Source: Helianthus annuus (Eukaryota > Streptophyta > Magnoliopsida > Asterales > Asteraceae). Taken from it: DNA of 64,000 bases. The position numbers and the translations under genes were made by a program. This document shows, one piece after another, positions 21,608 to 35,000 of the stretch (its first letter is position 1; every line of letters starts with the position of its first letter). The notes beneath the pieces are model-generated. The model searched no databases, was not told the DNA's origin, and was given only the letters and a program-made list of their open reading frames with translations. The stretch lies in contig NC_035449.2 of the NCBI RefSeq assembly GCF_002127325.2, forward strand, positions 145,651,946 to 145,715,945, read 5' to 3'.

Positions 21608-22274
21608 TGTAGGTCCCTCGGAGGTTGAGGTTAAACCTTATCCTTGTTATGTTTAACACTCTAGCAAGTGCGGAATCCAAGCTAGAATGCAAACCGATAG
21701 TTTAGATGAAAGCACAAGTTACAAAGAGAAAGAGTAGACACGCAATATATCAAAGTTTTCTCTTGTATTTCAGTGGACACGGTTATAGCCCTTGACCAAA
21801 CTGAAATGCTCTCTACAAGACCTTGGTTCATTCACATGCACTATCAACAACACTTGAAAGACTTACTGTGAAGTGAAACCAACATGGGATATATATACCC
21901 ATAACAGATAACATGTCTCGAAGGATCAGAAAGACTGTCGAAGGATCATCTATCGACCACAAATACTCCGAAGGATCCATACATACCTCGAAGGATGATA
22001 TATCCTTCGAGGTCCATATGTTTCCTTCGAAGGTTATCCTTCGAGGTCATCGAAGGATACAAACCATCCTTCGATGACATCCTTCGAACACAAGTAAACT
22101 TACACACTAAATGTTGACTGTTTGGCCAAGTCAAACCAGGAGGATGGTTGACTTGGTCAAACATACAATCAAACACATATACAAATCAAACACAAGACGT
22201 AAACAAGACTAACAAAAGACATCGTTTATAACATTACAAAATACAGACAAAGTACAGACACAAGTGCACCAACA
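21608..22274 (-). repeat. E5 3' LTR (667 bp)
   Basis: On the minus strand it starts TGTTGGTGCACTTG and ends CCTACA. It contains a TATATATA box at about 21890-21897 and, at 21913-22093, about ten copies of TCGAAGGAT in both orientations, several of which pair into hairpins (for example CCTCGAAGGAT facing ATCCTTCGAGG at 21998-22024). Confidence 0.95.
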
Positions 22275-22287
22275 AACTCCCCCTTGG
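22275..22287 (-). promoter_or_regulatory. E5 polypurine tract
   Basis: On the minus strand the bases just before the 3' LTR read CCAAGGGGGAGTT, a typical polypurine tract. Confidence 0.85.
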
Positions 22288-22315
22288 CTGTAGCTTTGTC
22301 TCGGTCTTCGTGTCT

Positions 22316-25300
22316 TTAAGTCTCGGACATCCTTTCCACTGTCAAATGATGCGATGACCATGCACTACCTGCGTTGACCAGGAGATTGAAGCAGTACAAG
22401 GCCATCTTTTGAAACTTCATTGCCTGTTCCCGATCCCGAACCAAGTAGTTTATCTCATGATCCTTCAGAACAATAATATCCGATCTGGACATGTTAGTAA
22501 TCCACATCGGATCTATTATTCTAAAGTTCTCTTGACTATCTCTGAATAGGATCACGGCTTCTCCAGTATCCGCATCGTAGACCCAGCAACGAAAGTTTCC
22601 TAGAAAGTCAGTCTTCATTTTCAGCAAAGGTATCTTCTTCATCACTTTTGGAGGATCATAAACCAAACGATAGCGAGCAGTGTTTGTTTCTGGATCAAGT
22701 GTAAACCTGATCTGCTTGTATCTAGGAAATTGAGGCTTGTATAACGGATCCTTCCAACCCCTTCTTCTTTCCAATCTGATCTTCTTTGCAAACAGATCCA
22801 CCATCTTTTCTTTGTCTCGATTGATAACATCTAGTTGAGCTAACACTGCAACATCATAGTACGGAAGTGAGAGAATACTGAGAAGAGTTCTGAAATACTG
22901 AAGACCATTTTCTCGTTTCACGACCATGCAGTGAAGTTCCTTAACAAACATCCAACTAATAATGCGACCCCGAGCTTTATTCTTCTCCAGACTCATGTAA
23001 TTAACATGATCTAACGGAGCGAGCGGAGGAGGATTCCTAGCTAGGAAATCCGCTCGCCATTCATTCACTGTTTTCTCACGGTTTTCTTGAGCTGTCGGAG
23101 AGTCGGAAGAAAGATTGGCAAATTCTGCTGCCTTTTCTGCCACATGCTCATCATCAAGAGCGTTAACCTCTGTATTATCTTGCCCAACATAGACAGGACG
23201 TTCAGGATCCGAACCGATGAAGATTTCATCAATTGTAGAGAAATCGGTTTGGTCCTGAACCAGCGGAGTAGCATCAATCATGCTCACAGCAACATCATCC
23301 AATTCCGTCAGAGCCAATATCTGTTCATCAGACATTTCAGTAACATGTTCTCCCTCTTCTAACAGTTCACCCGTAACTGGATGATACTGAAGAGCACCTG
23401 AGGATTCAGGGAGATCTGCAAACATTTCTACTTCCAGACTAACATGCTCAAGCCCTGTAGAAGTTCCCAGAGTTTCTGTCTGCTCAGATGGGCCAGTAGT
23501 AGCTGTGGAAGGAGCAGTAGGAGCATCTTGAGATGTACCAGACCCACCTGCAGCCCCGGATGCAGTTGCACCAGAACCTGAGGCAGCTGGTTGATCCGGA
23601 TTTGCTGCATCATCATCCTTGTCATCCTCACGCCTTGAGGGTACAATGCCTAATGCATTGCATCTTTCATTCCACAGCGTACCTACTTTATATTCCAACT
23701 TCTTGAAGTTTGCTTGAACAGGCTTGAAGCCTTCTATTAATCGATCATCGCGATTTTTATAGCGCTCTGACAGCTCTTCATGCTTCTGCCTTAGTGCTTT
23801 TGCCTCATTCTCCAACACAGTACTATGCCTTTTCATTATTTCAACCTCCCTGTCTCGAGCCCTGTTCGCTTCCTTTAACCTTTCAATTTCCTCGGCCTGT
23901 TCCTTAATCTTGATATTCTGAGCGTTAACAATTGAACACAGCGTGTTGTGTGCCACCACATCCTGTTTTCGCTGCACACGATACTCTTCAATTGTTCTTG
24001 TATGCCGACCGACTATGGAACCCAATTCACTGATTTGTTCAATCAGGAATTGAATCTTTTCAGATTCAGATAAACCAGACAAAATCTCTGCCAGAGTCGG
24101 TCGCGAAGGCTCAGGTCCTGAGGAGCCAGACTGACCAGCCTGACCAGAAGCACCTGTAGGTCCAGTAATAACAAGAGTAGGTCGGACATGTGTACCTGAG
24201 GCGGGAGTTGCAGGCGGCTGTTGATCAACAGTCACCGTGCGTGTCCCAGAAGACCTCTGAGGAGAAGACATCAGCTCCAGCGTCTCTGATGCAGTCAGTT
24301 GATCACTAACAGGAGGAAGCTGTTGCTTAGGAGCAGATGAAGGCTGAATAGAAACTGGAATAGAGGAATCACCAGCAGTTTTCTTTGATGAACGAACACC
24401 CTGTCTTTTTGCTTTCCTCTTTCTAACAAAACCCGGAGAAGTAAGGATATAATCCTCATCCTTGCCAGATTCTCCAGTTCTAACCGTCTTCTCTATTCGC
24501 TCAAAACGAGGATTCCCGCGACTATCATAGACCTTTTTCATCCCTGGAGGAGGAGGATTATCATCCTCAGAAGACGAACCATCGTCACCAGAACCTCCTT
24601 CCTCTTTAGAAGACGAACTACTATCATCCGCTTGTCTCCTCGGCTCATCTACCTTTCCTTTGCCTTTGTCAGTCGCAACAGTACCTGACTGACTAGCAGC
24701 ACCACCAGCTCCACCTGCACTACCACCTGTTTCAACAACTACAGCACCACCATCACCACCTGCACCAATACGAGTATCAGGATCGACAAACTCTCCCTGA
24801 ACTTCTTCAGCAGCAACATTAACATCAACACAACACGTGCTGCAGCACTAGAACTGCCAGCAGACTTCCTTGTTGCTTTGATTCCATGTTTAGCCCCGAG
24901 CTGCGTGTCAGCCAAAGCGATTAACTTTGTCTCTTCATTATCAGAATCACTCGCGTCTCGACGCCATTTATTGTTCTGCGGTGCCTCGTAGTTAGGAACA
25001 TCGAGATGACCAATCAGCTTTCTAATTGGATCTGATTCCTTATAGGCTGACATGGACTTGAATATCAGCAGTGTACGCTCATTCATTGGATTGACAGGTA
25101 GAACATCTGCTTCAGCCTTAGGAAGATCAGGAATCTGATCATCAATCATCATCTGCAGAAATCTGGGATATAGCCAGAATTTGGTAGATGTTCGCTGTGT
25201 TGCTGATGGGAGTGGCCTTCGAGCATTTTCCTTCAGGTTGTCGAAGATATAGCGAGATATGTTGAACGGCTTGTTCAGAATCAAAGCCGTAAACAATCCA

Positions 25301-25836
25301 GTTAAATCAATCGGCGACAGATCATATCCAGAACGCTTGTTGCTCAGGCAATAAATAAGGATATGCAACAAGAACTTGTATCGAAGCGGCATATACTTCT
25401 TGTTGATCTGATTTGCAAGAACATTTTCGCTGTACCGTAGCCTCATCAGTAATCCCCGTTGACATTGTAAATCAATAGAAGTGGGATCTTCTGGTTGATC
25501 TCCAAGCTGTAGACGTGCTCTGATAGTGTTTTCTGTAATAACCACGGGTCTCCCAGCAACTGATCCATTTATCACTTCCTTATTCTCCACTGTTTCAACC
25601 ACAGCCGAACTCCAGAACTCCTTGATGTGCGACTGATAGGCAATGTGCTGTGTTGTGATAGCATAATTGATACGAGCGCGATGAAGATACTCCATAATTC
25701 CCGTGAATTCTAGACTGATCTTGCCTTCCGGTTGTAAGTAAGCAGCCATGTTATGTCTAGATTCAGACATAGATTCAACCTCAGATTTCTCCTTCTTTGT
25801 TGGCTTTGCCCGTTCCTTTCTCACTTTCGGTGCCAT
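22316..25836 (-). pseudogene. E5 extra (env-like) ORF, one frame change
   Basis: Two long open frames, 25836-24739 and 24541-22316, join into a protein of about 1170 residues if a frame change near 24845 is allowed for; the frame that reaches the second ORF is open across the gap. The N-terminal domain (about residues 20-260: HNMAAYLQPEGKISLEF, FWSSAVVETV, VITENTIRARLQLGD, FLLHILIYCLSNKRSGYD, LYPRFLQMMIDDQIPDL) is the family seen again in E2. A low-complexity G/S/P/T region follows, then a strong predicted coiled coil (roughly 23700-24000) and a C-terminal folded-looking part with tryptophans. No signal peptide or membrane segment is obvious, so the name env-like refers to position only. Confidence 0.8.
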
Positions 25837-28571
25837 TTCTGTTCATGAAACATAGACAAGTAATAAGAAAAAGTCAAATAGTCAACAGGATTTCACACTT
25901 TGAAAAATTTCAATTTCTTGAAAAATTTCTAAGTGTTGAACCCTCGAAGGATCCCATTTATCCATCGAAGGATTGAAGTATGACTCGAAGGATTGCAGAC
26001 TGTTCGAAAGATGTCACTTTCCTCGAAGGATGACAACCTTATCGAATGATCATCTTTCGGAAGATCAAGAATTTTGAAAGATATCTTGATCATTCGAAGG
26101 TTTGATCAATCGAAGGATGATCCTTCGAGAAATCTAACATCTTTCGAGTCTCAGTTCGAAAGATGTTGTGCATCACATCTATCGAGGTGAGAGTCAACAT
26201 CCTTCGTGTTGACCTCCGGCAACACTGATCGTCGGAATATTTTCCGATGGGTTTGTTAAGTTATTTCCGGTGATATTTTAAGTGAAGTTCAAGTTTGTTT
26301 TATATCAAATACAAACAACATCAAACCCATTTAAACTATCAACATTTTAGACCCACTCGGACACAAAACATACATATTCCATTGATTTAAACCAACACTG
26401 GTTCTATTTATCCCAACCCAAACCCTTGATACCAAGATTCTATCAAACTCTGTTACATTCTAACAAACTTGATAATCATCAGAAACCTAACACTAAGCAT
26501 TTTGCCACACATTCACATGCATCATCTTGTTTTATCCTTTTGACAGAAATGAAAAGCAAACAAAATAAGAAACACATGATCAATGAATATTACAAGTTGT
26601 TGTTTGTAAAAAGCATTAAGGTTATCCTACCAAGTATGTAGTTATACGAATCCTGATCTTAACAAGTTTTGAAAAATTTTGGCAGAGGTTCGGAATGATG
26701 AGAGGGTTTTGTGTGATTGAATTTTGAAACTGTTATGAACAAATGAAGAAGATGACCTTTATATACCCTGACCTCGAAAGTCCAACCGTCTCGAAAGATT
26801 CATGACCATTCGAAAGATAGAAAGGTGTCTCGAAAGATCACCTTTGGGTCGAAGGATCCATATTTGGCCCGAAAGATCTAGATATTTGAAAGATCTGGAT
26901 CGAAAGATACCAGATATTTTTGAAATCCTTGAAGGATATCTTTCGACCATATCCATCTTTCAACAAGGTCTGACCAGCTCGAAAGATCAATTTGGTCAAA
27001 TCCTTCGTTGACCAAATCATCTTTCGACTGAGATGATTGACTTTCATTGACTTTCTTGACCATCTGATCTTTCGAGGGCCATTGCTTCCTCGAAGGATCA
27101 GATTTCCACCAACACTTTGGATTTTTGGTATTTTTCAATTCAAACCCTTCAAATTTTGGAAGTTTTTCAGAAATGACCATTTTGAAAAGTTGTCCGTTAT
27201 GAAGTTCTGCAAAGGTTAGTTTTATGAAGTATATCGGCTTGTCAGGTATCAGATCGAGCACCAACATCAGTTAATCAAAAATAATATAAAATTGAAAATC
27301 TTTTTGGATTTTGAGGTTTGATAAAATGAAAGGCAACAATTTTAATATCCTTTGAATGTTATCAAACAACATCACCGCTAATGTCGTGCTGATATGCACC
27401 AAACGACAAAATTGTTTAAAAATAAAGCAGTAAATAAATATGTACAAACACAACAATATTTTTGCGAGTTTCTGGCTAAGAGAATCATATCAGCTTGCGG
27501 TCTTTTGTCAAAACACATTTCCTTTTAAAATTCTTTTACAGAAGTGGATGAGTATTCTACCACAATTACCGATATTGTTATCCACTTAAACTCAACAATC
27601 AAGTGTAATCATAATACAATGAGATACATTAAAGGTATGATTTATACTTACCGACCGGTGTTCATCCACTCACGACACATTCCCGTATCAAGGTATGCAC
27701 GAGAGTTCATCTTACTGGGGAGTATACCATTTATCATCCGTTTTTAACGTATATATACAATGTGAACAAGTCACTTATTTGAGTTGAAAAGTTGAAAACA
27801 AGCCCTATGTGATAGAATCACTTATTGATGAGGAACTTGATTTTCGATGCATGAGGGCACAGGAGCAAGTCCGTGAACAGGTCAGTACTTCCGTACAGCA
27901 GAGAGACGAACTTGACTCCCGGATAATTGTGATATTTTATCACTTATTTTGTATGGACATGTGATTGTTTATCACTTATTGAGGTCGAATGCAGTATGAA
28001 TTATGTACACGTATGTATGGTATCATGGAAGAACTTAGACTTTGTCTTTTATAGAAGCAACCATGATACCCAGATGATAAACAGCATAAACCCCGAATAT
28101 CTCAGAACCTCGGCAATCTATCAAACGAAATTTCGGTACCAAGACCATATGCCAATGAGCGGTTCCCACGCGGTTTTCAGTTCGTTATGTTTATATCTCC
28201 TGCATACTTTAAAATGATCGTGAGTCTACCGGTACATCATCAGTAGAGCTACTTATCATTTTCTTTTCTTTTGATTTCTAGAAACATGTTTCAACCGACC
28301 TCTGATGTAATATCATTTTCTCTTATATTACCAAGAAACTCATTTTTGTTTTTCTATTGTTTTTGTGTTTTTCTGAATTTTCTCCTCCTTAAATGCAGAA
28401 AGTAAATAAATTAAAGACATATTTTTGTATTTTTGTTGTTTTTCAATGTTTTTGTATTTTTCTTGAAACTTTCTCCCCCTAAAATTCAAAAATAAAGTAA
28501 AGAAAAAATATTTTTGGATTTTTGGTTTTTAGAAAAATATTTACAAAAAAAAAACGATTTCCTGATGTCGG
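25837..28571 (-). other. E5 spacer between pol and extra ORF, with two motif clusters
   Basis: About 2.7 kb with no gene that I can support. Two clusters of TCGAAAGAT/TCGAAGGAT words in both orientations, about fourteen each, lie at 25935-26215 and 26770-27110; the same word fills the LTR and leader of this element. The last 200 bp next to pol are T-rich and contain polypurine-like sequences on the minus strand: AGGGGGAGAAAG at 28469-28480 and AAGGAGGAGAA at 28380-28390. These resemble extra internal polypurine tracts. The rest is AT-rich. Confidence 0.6.
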
Positions 28572-28877
28572 TTACTCTTGCTTCACCTTTATGCCGTTTA
28601 CCAAAAGTAAATAATCAAATCTTGATTTATCAAATGCTTTGGTAAAAAGGTCGGCACGTTGGTGATCGGTATGAATGTGAACTACATCGATAAGTCTCTT
28701 TTCAAAGCAATCACGTATGAAGTGATATTTAATATCGATGTGCTTCGTTTTTGAGTGCTGTACAGGATTTCTAGTGATCTGTAAAGCAGCTTCATTATCA
28801 ACATAAATAGGAGTAGTTAGGAATTCAAAACCGTAGTCCCGCATCTGTTGTTGGATCCATAGAACCTGGGAGCACAA
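28572..28877 (-). pseudogene. E5 RNase H C-terminal end, shifted frame
   Basis: 101 codons continuing the Copia RNase H after a one-base deletion near 28877: [15 protein letters not shown], the IYVDNEAALQITRNP strand, HIDIKYHFIRDC and HIHTDHQRADLFTKAF. This is the normal end of Copia pol, but it is out of frame with the main pol ORF, which instead ends at 28817 with unrelated residues. The loss removes the last catalytic part of RNase H. Confidence 0.85.
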
Positions 28878-31800
28878 CTAGACGCAGCAATGTATTCCGC
28901 TTCACATGTAGATGTAGCCACACATGTCTGCTTCTTGCATTGCCAAGTGACTAGGCGATTGCCTAAGAACTGACATCCTGCTGTAGTTGATTTGCCATCT
29001 TTCTTGCAGCCGCCGAAATCAGAATCACTGTAAGCCTTGAGATCGAAGTTATCATCCTTAGGGTACCATAACCCGGTGTCAGGGCAACCCTTCAGATAAC
29101 GAAAAATCCTTTTGACAGCAGCATAGTGAGAGACCTTCGGATTCGCTTGGTACCTAGCGAGAAGACAAGTTGGATACATAATGTCGGGTCTTGATGCGGT
29201 GAGATACATTAAGGATCCAGTCATAGCACGATAAAGTGAAAAATCCACAGCATCCCCTTTTTCATCCAGAGTAATCCCGTGATTCTGCGGAAGAGGAGTA
29301 GAAATTGGCTTCGAATCGGACATCTGGAACCGGCTCAAGATGTCTCCGACGTACTTGGTTTGATGGATAAAAATTCCAGATTCGGACTGATTAACTTGCA
29401 AACCCAAGAAGAACGTCATTTCACCCATCGCACTCATCTCGAATCGATCTTGCATCACCTTTTCAAATTCCTTGCATAGTTTATCATCGGTAGAACCAAA
29501 GATAATGTCATCGACATACACCTGTACCAACAGAAGATCTTCACCTTTTTCTTTGATGAAGAGGGTACAATCGATCAAACCCCGTCTAAACCCATTGCTC
29601 AGCAGGTAGGTAGACAGTGTCTCATACCAGGCCCGAGGTGCTTGATGAAGACCATATAACGCCTTGTTAAGTAGTAAAACCCTGTCAGGATGTAATGGAT
29701 CTTCAAACCCCGGTGGTTGCTCAACATATACTTCCTCTTCGACTACTCCGTGTAGAAAAGCACTTTTAACATCCATCTGGTACACCTTGAATTTCTTAAA
29801 GGATGCGTAGGCGAGAAAGATTCTAATAGCCTCCAGACGAGCAACAGGAGCATACACTTCATTGTAGTCAATACCTTCGATCTGACTGAAGCCTTGAACA
29901 ACTAACCTTGCTTTGTTTCGGACAACAATCCCACGGTCGTCCTTTTTGCACTTAAACACCCAGCGAGTTCCGATCTTCTTGTAGTTGTCGGGCCTATCAA
30001 CCAATTTCCATACGCCCAACTTCTCGAACTGCTGAAGTTCTTCTTGCATGGCTTCCACCCAGGAATCATCTTTCAATGCCTCCTTCCAAGATCTAGGCTC
30101 TTCTTGGCTAACATAGCAGGCGAAAGACCAATCATTTTGTTGTCCCGATTCTCGTATCTCAGCATACAAGCCAGCATTTTCGTTATTTCTGATTTGATTC
30201 CTTGTCCTTACACCACTGAGAACATCACCTATAATATTCTGCTGAGGATGAATGTTATGAATTCGGGTTTCAGAAACTGGAGGAATTTCAACATTTGACC
30301 TCAAGTTATTGATATTTAAATTCCCGATATCATTCTGAAGCTGTTGAGTTGTAGAAGATGATGCATTTTCTTCTTGGATAATTGGCGCAGACACTGGATC
30401 CGTTGCTTCTGAAGTACCTTGAACCGGACACAGTGCTTCACCATCATTTGCATCAACATACTCCTCATCTTCCGATGACAAATTGTAATCGATAGCATCA
30501 TTAAACACCTCATTTGAAGCGAGATTGTTGACAGAAGAAGATGCTTGTGAGTCAACAATGATTGGACGAGCCAACTGAGAGCCAGTCGCATTCTCGCTTT
30601 CAGACAACATTTGAGCAATTGCATTGTCATCATCAAATGTCGGCAGATTAAATGAGTCGAAAAGACCATCATAATCAAACATCCATGGATCTCCAGAAGG
30701 CTTCGGAGGATTAGAATATCTTTGAACTCTTACTTCACCCCATTCTTCAATCCTTTTGGTAGTCAGGTTCCATACTCGCAGATTAGGAGTAGCATACCCA
30801 AGGAAGTAACCTTCGATAGCTTTGGCACCAAACTTCCCGTCAGGCTCAATCATTGTACATGGTGCACCAAAAGGTTCTAGATATTCCAAGTCAGGAGTCT
30901 TCTTGTGTAGGAGTTCGAAGCACGTTTTGCCATGTCTTTTCACTGTGAGAATCCTGTTTAACGTGTAGCAAGCCGAGGCAACAGCTTCAGTCCAGAATCG
31001 AACTGGAAGCTGAGACTCAACCAACATGGTTCTTGCAGTCTCAATTAAGGTTCTGTTCTTTCTTTCAGCGACTCCATTTTGTTGTGGTGTGTACCGAGAG
31101 CTGTATTCATGAAGGATTCCTTTTGCAGTGCAAAATTCATCCATAACCCTGTTTTTGAACTTGGTTCCGTTGTCGCTTCGAATTCGCCTCACCTTTAGAT
31201 TATAAAGATTTTCCAACAAGGTGATCAAATTCTTTAGAATTTCTGGAGTCTCACTCTTGTGAACCATGAAGTCAACCCATGAAAATCTTGAATAATCATC
31301 AGTAACTACCAAGCAGAAAACTTCCCCATGCACACTCTTGTGTTTGACTGGGCCGAAAAGGTCCATATGTAGACGTTCAAGTGGCATGTTGACAGTGTTA
31401 ACCTTCTTCAATGGATGTGATTTCTTGATCTGCTTTCCTTTCTGACACGGCACACAGACATCTTGAAGTTGAAAGTTCTTCACATTGACACCTCTCACCA
31501 AATTGTTTTTGACAAGGTGATTCATTTTTTTGAGGTGAATATGACCCATCCGTCTGTGCCAAGAGATCGTCTCCTTTTCAGTGGCTTTTGAAATAAAGCA
31601 AGTAACTTGTTTGGACTGAGTTATTGCTTGACTCATATCAAGGACATACAAATCATTAACTCTTGGTGCTGATAAGAGAATCCATTCAGCGGGAATCTTG
31701 AATCCTGGCTTCAGCACATAACAACCGGCATCATCAAAATGCACGGTGAACTTCTTGTCGCAGATTTGAGAAACACTCAGGAGATTGTGATCCAACTGTT

Positions 31801-32017
31801 GCACATAATTGATTTTGTCAAAACTCACAATTCCATTTGAGATCATTCCCTCGCCGGTGATATACCCTCCTTTGTCTCCAGCAAACGCAACATATCCTCC
31901 TCTTATACTTCGCACATCGAAAAGAAGACGATAGTCGCCCGTCATGTGCCTGGAAGCCCCACTATCAACAATCCAAAGACTATTAATAGTTCCTCCTGGA
32001 GCCGCCTGCACATGCAA
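28817..32017 (-). CDS. E5 pol: protease, integrase, reverse transcriptase, RNase H
   Basis: 1066 codons. Protease motif [11 protein letters not shown] with Asp18; GAG-pre-integrase segment to about residue 200 with an intact HHCC finger (H154, H159, C188, C191); integrase triad D219, D282, E318; reverse transcriptase from about residue 670, with YVDD near 832; RNase H from about residue 990 with [15 protein letters not shown] and the [11 protein letters not shown] motif. There is no ATG at the start: the frame opens just after a TAG at 32018-32020, so 32017 is the limit of the open frame, not a proven start. Gag ends upstream at 32026, in a different frame. The last residues are wrong because of the frame change near 28877. 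Confidence 0.9.
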   Translation of the reverse strand: MHVQAAPGGTINSLWIVDSGASRHMTGDYRLLFDVRSIRGGYVAFAGDKGGYITGEGMISNGIVSFDKINYVQQLDHNLLSVSQICDKKFTVHFDDAGCYVLKPGFKIPAEWILLSAPRVNDLYVLDMSQAITQSKQVTCFISKATEKETISWHRRMGHIHLKKMNHLVKNNLVRGVNVKNFQLQDVCVPCQKGKQIKKSHPLKKVNTVNMPLERLHMDLFGPVKHKSVHGEVFCLVVTDDYSRFSWVDFMVHKSETPEILKNLITLLENLYNLKVRRIRSDNGTKFKNRVMDEFCTAKGILHEYSSRYTPQQNGVAERKNRTLIETARTMLVESQLPVRFWTEAVASACYTLNRILTVKRHGKTCFELLHKKTPDLEYLEPFGAPCTMIEPDGKFGAKAIEGYFLGYATPNLRVWNLTTKRIEEWGEVRVQRYSNPPKPSGDPWMFDYDGLFDSFNLPTFDDDNAIAQMLSESENATGSQLARPIIVDSQASSSVNNLASNEVFNDAIDYNLSSEDEEYVDANDGEALCPVQGTSEATDPVSAPIIQEENASSSTTQQLQNDIGNLNINNLRSNVEIPPVSETRIHNIHPQQNIIGDVLSGVRTRNQIRNNENAGLYAEIRESGQQNDWSFACYVSQEEPRSWKEALKDDSWVEAMQEELQQFEKLGVWKLVDRPDNYKKIGTRWVFKCKKDDRGIVVRNKARLVVQGFSQIEGIDYNEVYAPVARLEAIRIFLAYASFKKFKVYQMDVKSAFLHGVVEEEVYVEQPPGFEDPLHPDRVLLLNKALYGLHQAPRAWYETLSTYLLSNGFRRGLIDCTLFIKEKGEDLLLVQVYVDDIIFGSTDDKLCKEFEKVMQDRFEMSAMGEMTFFLGLQVNQSESGIFIHQTKYVGDILSRFQMSDSKPISTPLPQNHGITLDEKGDAVDFSLYRAMTGSLMYLTASRPDIMYPTCLLARYQANPKVSHYAAVKRIFRYLKGCPDTGLWYPKDDNFDLKAYSDSDFGGCKKDGKSTTAGCQFLGNRLVTWQCKKQTCVATSTCEAEYIAASSCAPRFYGSNNRCGTTVLNS

Positions 32018-32025
32018 CTAAATTA

Positions 32026-35000
32026 TCAGTTTGAGAGGGGGACCCAAGCCTTTGTGGACTTGGGTCGTCCTTGATCATCAAGGAAAGTGATCTCAATCAC
32101 TTGATGATTAGGAAAAAGAACTTGTGGTGCTCCCCCTGACTGAATTACCTGTTTTTGTTTCCAAGCTGTTTGTCCTTTACCAGTATTTGTATTAATTGCT
32201 TTTGCATTTACTGGTTTTACCGTTGTGAATTTTGCTTGTACAGGTTTTTCTTCTTTGACCTCTGATTTTAAGGCCTTCTCAATTACCTTTTGATTCTTTT
32301 GTTTTAACTTCTTTTCCCTTTCTTTCAAGACACGTGGGTCTTGTTTCGGGGAAACAGGTCGTTTTTGGTAATTGGTTTCTTGGGGAGCACTCGTTTTTGC
32401 CTTCAACTTTTGCAGGTATGGGCAGTATCTTACAATATGCCCAACTGTGCCACACTCAAAACACGTTCTCCGCTCTACAAACCTCGGAGAAACATGTTGA
32501 TGACCAGACGGAGAACCAGACAATGAACTTTGTGATCTAGATGTACTTGGACCTAAATCACATCCGTTTGTGTGTTGGGTGTAATTATTCTGATCATTTC
32601 GTTTTAAAATTCTAACTTGTTTTATAAAATCAATGTTAGATTTATCCTGAAATGTTTCAAGTTTATCTGTACCCTTGGATCCAACAAAGTTCACTTTCGG
32701 TTCTCTTTTCTTAACAGGAGCTCTTTTGTTTTGCACCTTTTGCTGTTGAACCTTAGGTTGCTCAACCTTAGATTGTTGAATTTTAGGTTGTGCAGCCTTA
32801 GGTTGAGTAGCCTTAGACTGCTCAACTTTAGGTTGTTGAACCTTTGGTTGTTCAGTCTTAGGCTGCTGAACTTTTGGTGCATGAACATTCTTGTTCTGAG
32901 CTTTCTTTCCCTGTACCTGACCCTTACCCTTTCCTGAATTGACTTGTTGTTTTCGCTCAACTGGTAGTTTTTGGTTTCCGTATTGTTTTCTAATTTGTTC
33001 ACACGGAATTGGATCACATTGAGTGACTGTCACTTTGTTACTTTTGTTTCCCAAAAACTTATCGGTACATCCTTCAAAAATTTTCTCAATTAAATCTTGA
33101 TTTACATTTTTAATTGGAAAATCTTTGTCAGAGTAGATTTTGCTATCTCCTTTGAGCGTATACAACAAGTTATTCCCTTCAGAGCTAACTACAAGGGATT
33201 CCACTGCTTTTGACATTCCAGTCTTACTCGGTTTCACTGGTGGATCACACAGAATGTGATTCTCGATAGGAATATCTGTTGTAACCGAGTTAGACTGTTG
33301 TTTCACAATTTCTTCAGATTCATCGTCCGAAGAATCAGCATCCTCAATAATGGGAGGACTCTGTTCCTTAACACACGATGTATCTGTCACGTTCTCAGAT
33401 TCTGATTGACCCGAGGATGATGTACCAGTTGTGAACCCGAGGCCTGCTGCAAAGTCATCTAGACCGAGTGGCACAGTAGGTTCAAAACGAGGCATATCCT
33501 CGTCATCAGGCAACTTGGAGTAATTGTGATTCATTGGGGGAGGACATGATTTATAACCAATACATTTTGCATCCCCCTTTTTCTTTTGGATATCAATAAT
33601 GTGATCCAAAACATAGCGGGAATTGGAATAGCTTTCCAATTTCTGCTTGATTGTTTCACATTCGCATCGAGCTGTCGCTAACTCTACCATTTGTTTTTCA
33701 ATTGTGTCAATTAGATTATTGTTAGCATGTTGTTTTCTCAAAACAGCCTTTTGTAGTTCAGAAACATCATGTTTTAATGACGCAATTGTTGCTTTAAACT
33801 CCTTTTCATTTCTGGTTAAAAACAAGTTAGCTTCAGTTGCTTTAGAAAGATCTACAATCAATTCTTGATTGTGTTTGTGTGTGATTTCAAACTGAATTTC
33901 CTTTTCTGCATATTCTAAACACTTTGCACATTCAGTAGAAGCAGAATTAGAGTCAGAGCTAGTATCACATACCTGAGAGGTTTGACCTTCTACATGAGCC
34001 ATAAAGGCTGTATGAAAAGAAAAAGATCCGTCTTTAGAGAAAAATTGGGAAAGCTTCTCGGAAGTTCCAGCAGATTTCTGGCAAAGAATAGATCTCCTCT
34101 TGCATAATGCTTCAGCGTCAGCCAAGAGCTCATCAACCTCCAAATCTAAAGCATCACTTGATAAATCACCAGCATCAAGTGATTCCCCATCCATGCTCCC
34201 ACTGTAACCCGAACTATCTTCATCTTCTGAAGATTCACCAGCAGACACGGGTTCTACAACTTTCTCAACCACTTTAGCATAACATGCTGTTCCACCATTT
34301 CCTCCTTCACCAAGCTGAAGATTCCAGTTGCAAATCTCATCAGCTTGAACCACTAACCCTCTGTGGGGATTAGTGTTTGTGGATCCAGATGTATTTCCTC
34401 CCATGGGAACTATTTGTCTGTCAGAATTGTTGTTCTGTTGTTGTTGAGGCTGTCTTTGATTCCTGAAAGGATTCTGTTTGCCTTGCTTAGATGGCTTCTG
34501 ACATTCCCGCTTGAAATGACCCTTTTCACCACAGTTGAAGCAGGTGACAACATTTTTATCAAAACCATACTTGGTGTTGTTGTTGCTTTCCAAGTTGGTT
34601 CTCCCCGTCCTTTCCATGAACTCTTTTGCTCTTCGAATAGCACTAGCAAGAGCCCATTTGATATCCATCATCTCAAACTCTTCTTTATCCACTTGCTGAT
34701 AATCTTCATTGGTTAGATTGATATTCCCAATCTGACCTGCAACTAATCCACAATAAGCGCTAACCAAGGTATTCAACATCTCCATATGCTCCTTGGCTAT
34801 TTCAACAGTGACTTTGGAAAAGTTGGAAGTGTCTAATCTGACTGTGTTCGGATTAGAAGTGGCTTGAAAGTTTGAAGAGTTTCCATAAAACCCTTGCTGT
34901 TGCGGTTGTTGCTGCTGAGCTCTGCTTGGGTCTAAGAAAGGCGGTGGTGTGAATTGCTGAGCTGTCTGTTGTTGTTGAGAAGAAGAATCTGGTCTTGAAT

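Noticed and set aside
22316..25836. A separate element or captured host gene between E5 pol and its LTR
   Set aside because: The ORF lies inside the E5 LTR pair, shares the E5 short-word clusters in the adjacent spacer, and has a homologue at the same position in E2.
32334..34716. Plus-strand frames antisense to the E5 gag
   Set aside because: They are short shadows of the well-supported minus-strand gag frame with no domain of their own.
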